A stretch of DNA of 25,612 nucleotides from assembly GCA_000333855.2 (NCBI GenBank), contig CM007331.1, positions 137,221-162,832 on the forward strand, given 5' to 3'. Positions 24,481 to 25,612 of the stretch are shown in pieces. The first letter of the stretch is position 1, and each line of letters opens with the position of its first letter. Origin of the DNA: Endotrypanum monterogeii (Eukaryota; Euglenozoa; Kinetoplastea; Trypanosomatida; Trypanosomatidae). The translations under genes and the position numbers were made by a program. The notes below the pieces were generated by a model. The model saw nothing but the letters and a program-made list of their open reading frames with translations, made no database searches and was not told the origin of the DNA.

Positions 24481-24893
24481 GGGGTCTTTTGCCGTTTGGC
24501 TTTTTTCTTCTGTTGGCCCCTCTTGGGCGCCGTGGGGCCTTTCTCCTCTGCGTCGAATTGACCACGCCGGCGTGCCCCGGGGACCCGGCGGGCCCCTCCC
24601 CAGCAGCCCGGAAACGGAGACGACCCGCCAACACAACCGCCCCAGAGAAAACAAGATCCCACCCCGAGCCATCCTGTCGAAAACCTTGGCGGTTTTCCAG
24701 GACAATCACTGCAATATGTGTCCCCACCACGTCGCGCCACACCACCCCACTAGCCCTCATCAGGACGACGCGGTACAGCGTCCCGGTTTGGACTTCTTTT
24801 CTTTACGCTCTACGGTGGGGTTTGTAGTCACCTCAAAAAAAAAAAAAGCGAGATCGACGGGCTGGCGCCACAGCACCCCAGGCCCTGCGGCCG
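24481..24893. other. 3' region of the minus-strand gene, with a strong hairpin
   Basis: About 0.4 kb with no gene seen. It is GC-rich up to about 24620 and contains an inverted repeat at 24672-24702 and an A-run of about 13 near 24835-24847. By position it is the 3' untranslated region of the minus-strand gene. The overlapping minus-strand frames of 100-110 codons look like GC-driven chance ORFs. Confidence 0.6.
24672..24702. other. Strong bulged inverted repeat
   Basis: A 7-bp perfect stem (24679-24685 with 24691-24697, 5-base loop) is extended by a further 5 bp (24672-24676 with 24698-24702) across a 2-base bulge at 24677-24678. Confidence 0.5.
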
Positions 24894-25612
24894 CTAAACC
24901 GGGAGAACGATGCAATGGGGGTTGCTGGTGGCCAGCAGCGCCAGCTGGATGGAGTCGGGCACCAGCGATGCCGGCATGACGAGCACATCGGGTCTCAGTG
25001 CACCAACCTGTTTCACAATCTGTGGGAGGGCCACCCCCGGCGCCGAGTCGATGGTAATGTGCGGGTTTTTCTTCGAGCCCTTGAGCATACACACCGTCAC
25101 CAGGGGGGCCTCTGAGCGCGACAAGCGCGCCGTCCTCGCGCCATCCCCTGCATTGGCCGCCCCAGCGCTGTCCTCCGCACCCCCCTGCCCCTCCCCAGCC
25201 CCACCATTGACGGCGGCCGGGCCGCCGCTGCTGGCCGGCATCGCCGGGGATAAAGAAGCCTCACCGGTGGTGCTGGGGCCGCATTGGGGGACGGGGAGGG
25301 TCTCCAGGTAGCGCCTGTAGCATTCAAGCTGCGTGCCACACACCGCACCGGCGTCGGGGCCAGCAGCGGCCTCGCCCTGGTCTGACTCAGCCGCCCGGCT
25401 TCCACCTTGCGAGCTCGACGTCCCGACGACGGCAAATGAGATCTGGTCCGCCTGCCCCGCGGGCTGCCGGCGCATGCAGCGCGCCTGGAGGTACCTGACC
25501 GCTGCCGCCACCGCTCTCTGGACATGCTTCGGCACCTGCGGGGGTGCCCCTGGCGGCGTCCCCGTCACGATGGTCGTCTGCGGGGCTTCCTCCTCGCCAG
25601 ACCTCCTCCTGG
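24894..25612 (-). CDS. Universal-stress-protein-like (HUP-fold) protein, C-terminal part, 5' end outside window
   Basis: A minus-strand frame ends with TAG at 24894-24896 and stays open to the right edge, so 238 residues are visible and the start is missing. A GTG at 25568 is not a credible start. The order of predicted elements fits a USP/alpha-hydrolase fold: strand TTIVTG, helix HVQRAVAAAVRYLQAR, strand ISFAVVGT, then a Gly/Ala/Ser/Glu-rich insert of about 100 residues, strand LVTVCML, helix ALPQIVKQVGALR, strand DVLVMPAS, helix SIQLALLAT and a terminal strand HCIVLPV. The glycine-rich ATP loop (G-x2-G-x9-G-S/T) of ATP-binding USPs is absent; proline and alanine stand in its place. The fold assignment is by pattern only. 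The GC content is visibly higher than that of the plus-strand genes. Confidence 0.6.
   Translation of the reverse strand, partial: RRRSGEEEAPQTTIVTGTPPGAPPQVPKHVQRAVAAAVRYLQARCMRRQPAGQADQISFAVVGTSSSQGGSRAAESDQGEAAAGPDAGAVCGTQLECYRRYLETLPVPQCGPSTTGEASLSPAMPASSGGPAAVNGGAGEGQGGAEDSAGAANAGDGARTARLSRSEAPLVTVCMLKGSKKNPHITIDSAPGVALPQIVKQVGALRPDVLVMPASLVPDSIQLALLATSNPHCIVLPV

Noticed and set aside
1..25612. CRISPR arrays, insertion sequences, prophage genes, retroposons such as SIDER elements
   Set aside because: No direct-repeat/spacer pattern, transposase, reverse transcriptase or phage protein was seen. Degenerate SIDER elements in the 3' regions cannot be excluded by eye and would need a profile search.

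Overview
The window is nuclear DNA of a trypanosomatid, most likely a Leishmania-like species (Leishmaniinae). Several features point there. Long intronless genes all lie on one strand, separated by 0.5-1.3 kb spacers full of CA/TG, TA and poly-pyrimidine tracts. Most starts are preceded by a polypyrimidine tract plus AG that looks like a spliced-leader acceptor. There is a 5S rRNA/tRNA cluster between two convergent gene arrays, and the gene content is nucleolar, mitochondrial and kinetoplastid-specific. I see no CRISPR array, insertion sequence, prophage or bacterial operon. The species cannot be fixed from the sequence alone.

Layout: a plus-strand polycistronic array runs from about 440 to 23648 with eight genes. 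They are (1) BOP1/Erb1 ribosome-biogenesis factor, with an apparent frameshift in its N-terminal part; (2) an RCC1-repeat beta-propeller protein; (3) a probable mitochondrial protein made of repeated ~60-residue modules; (4) a leucine-rich-repeat plus coiled-coil protein; (5) an ATP-dependent DNA ligase with an OB_2-type C-terminus, possibly a kinetoplast ligase; (6) a protein of unknown function; (7) a Nop9-like PUF-repeat nucleolar protein; (8) an all-helical protein of unknown function. From 24064 to 24468 lies an RNA polymerase III cluster: 5S rRNA (-), tRNA-Leu(AAG) (-) and tRNA-Ala(CGC) (+). From 24894 to the right edge is the C-terminal part of a minus-strand gene with a universal-stress-protein-like fold. 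The 23649-24893 interval is therefore a convergent strand-switch region occupied by Pol III genes.

The genes do not form a functional operon. In these organisms a polycistron is co-transcribed, cut by trans-splicing and polyadenylation, and regulated after transcription. Two products (BOP1 and the Nop9-like protein) would act in the nucleolus on rRNA maturation, and two or three look mitochondrial.

Most points worth checking concern 5' ends: the BOP1 N-terminus in another frame, a two-codon upstream ORF that overlaps the RCC1-protein start, and paired splice acceptors at genes 3, 4 and 6 that would change the N-terminus or add upstream ORFs. I did not find a clearly novel multi-gene system.
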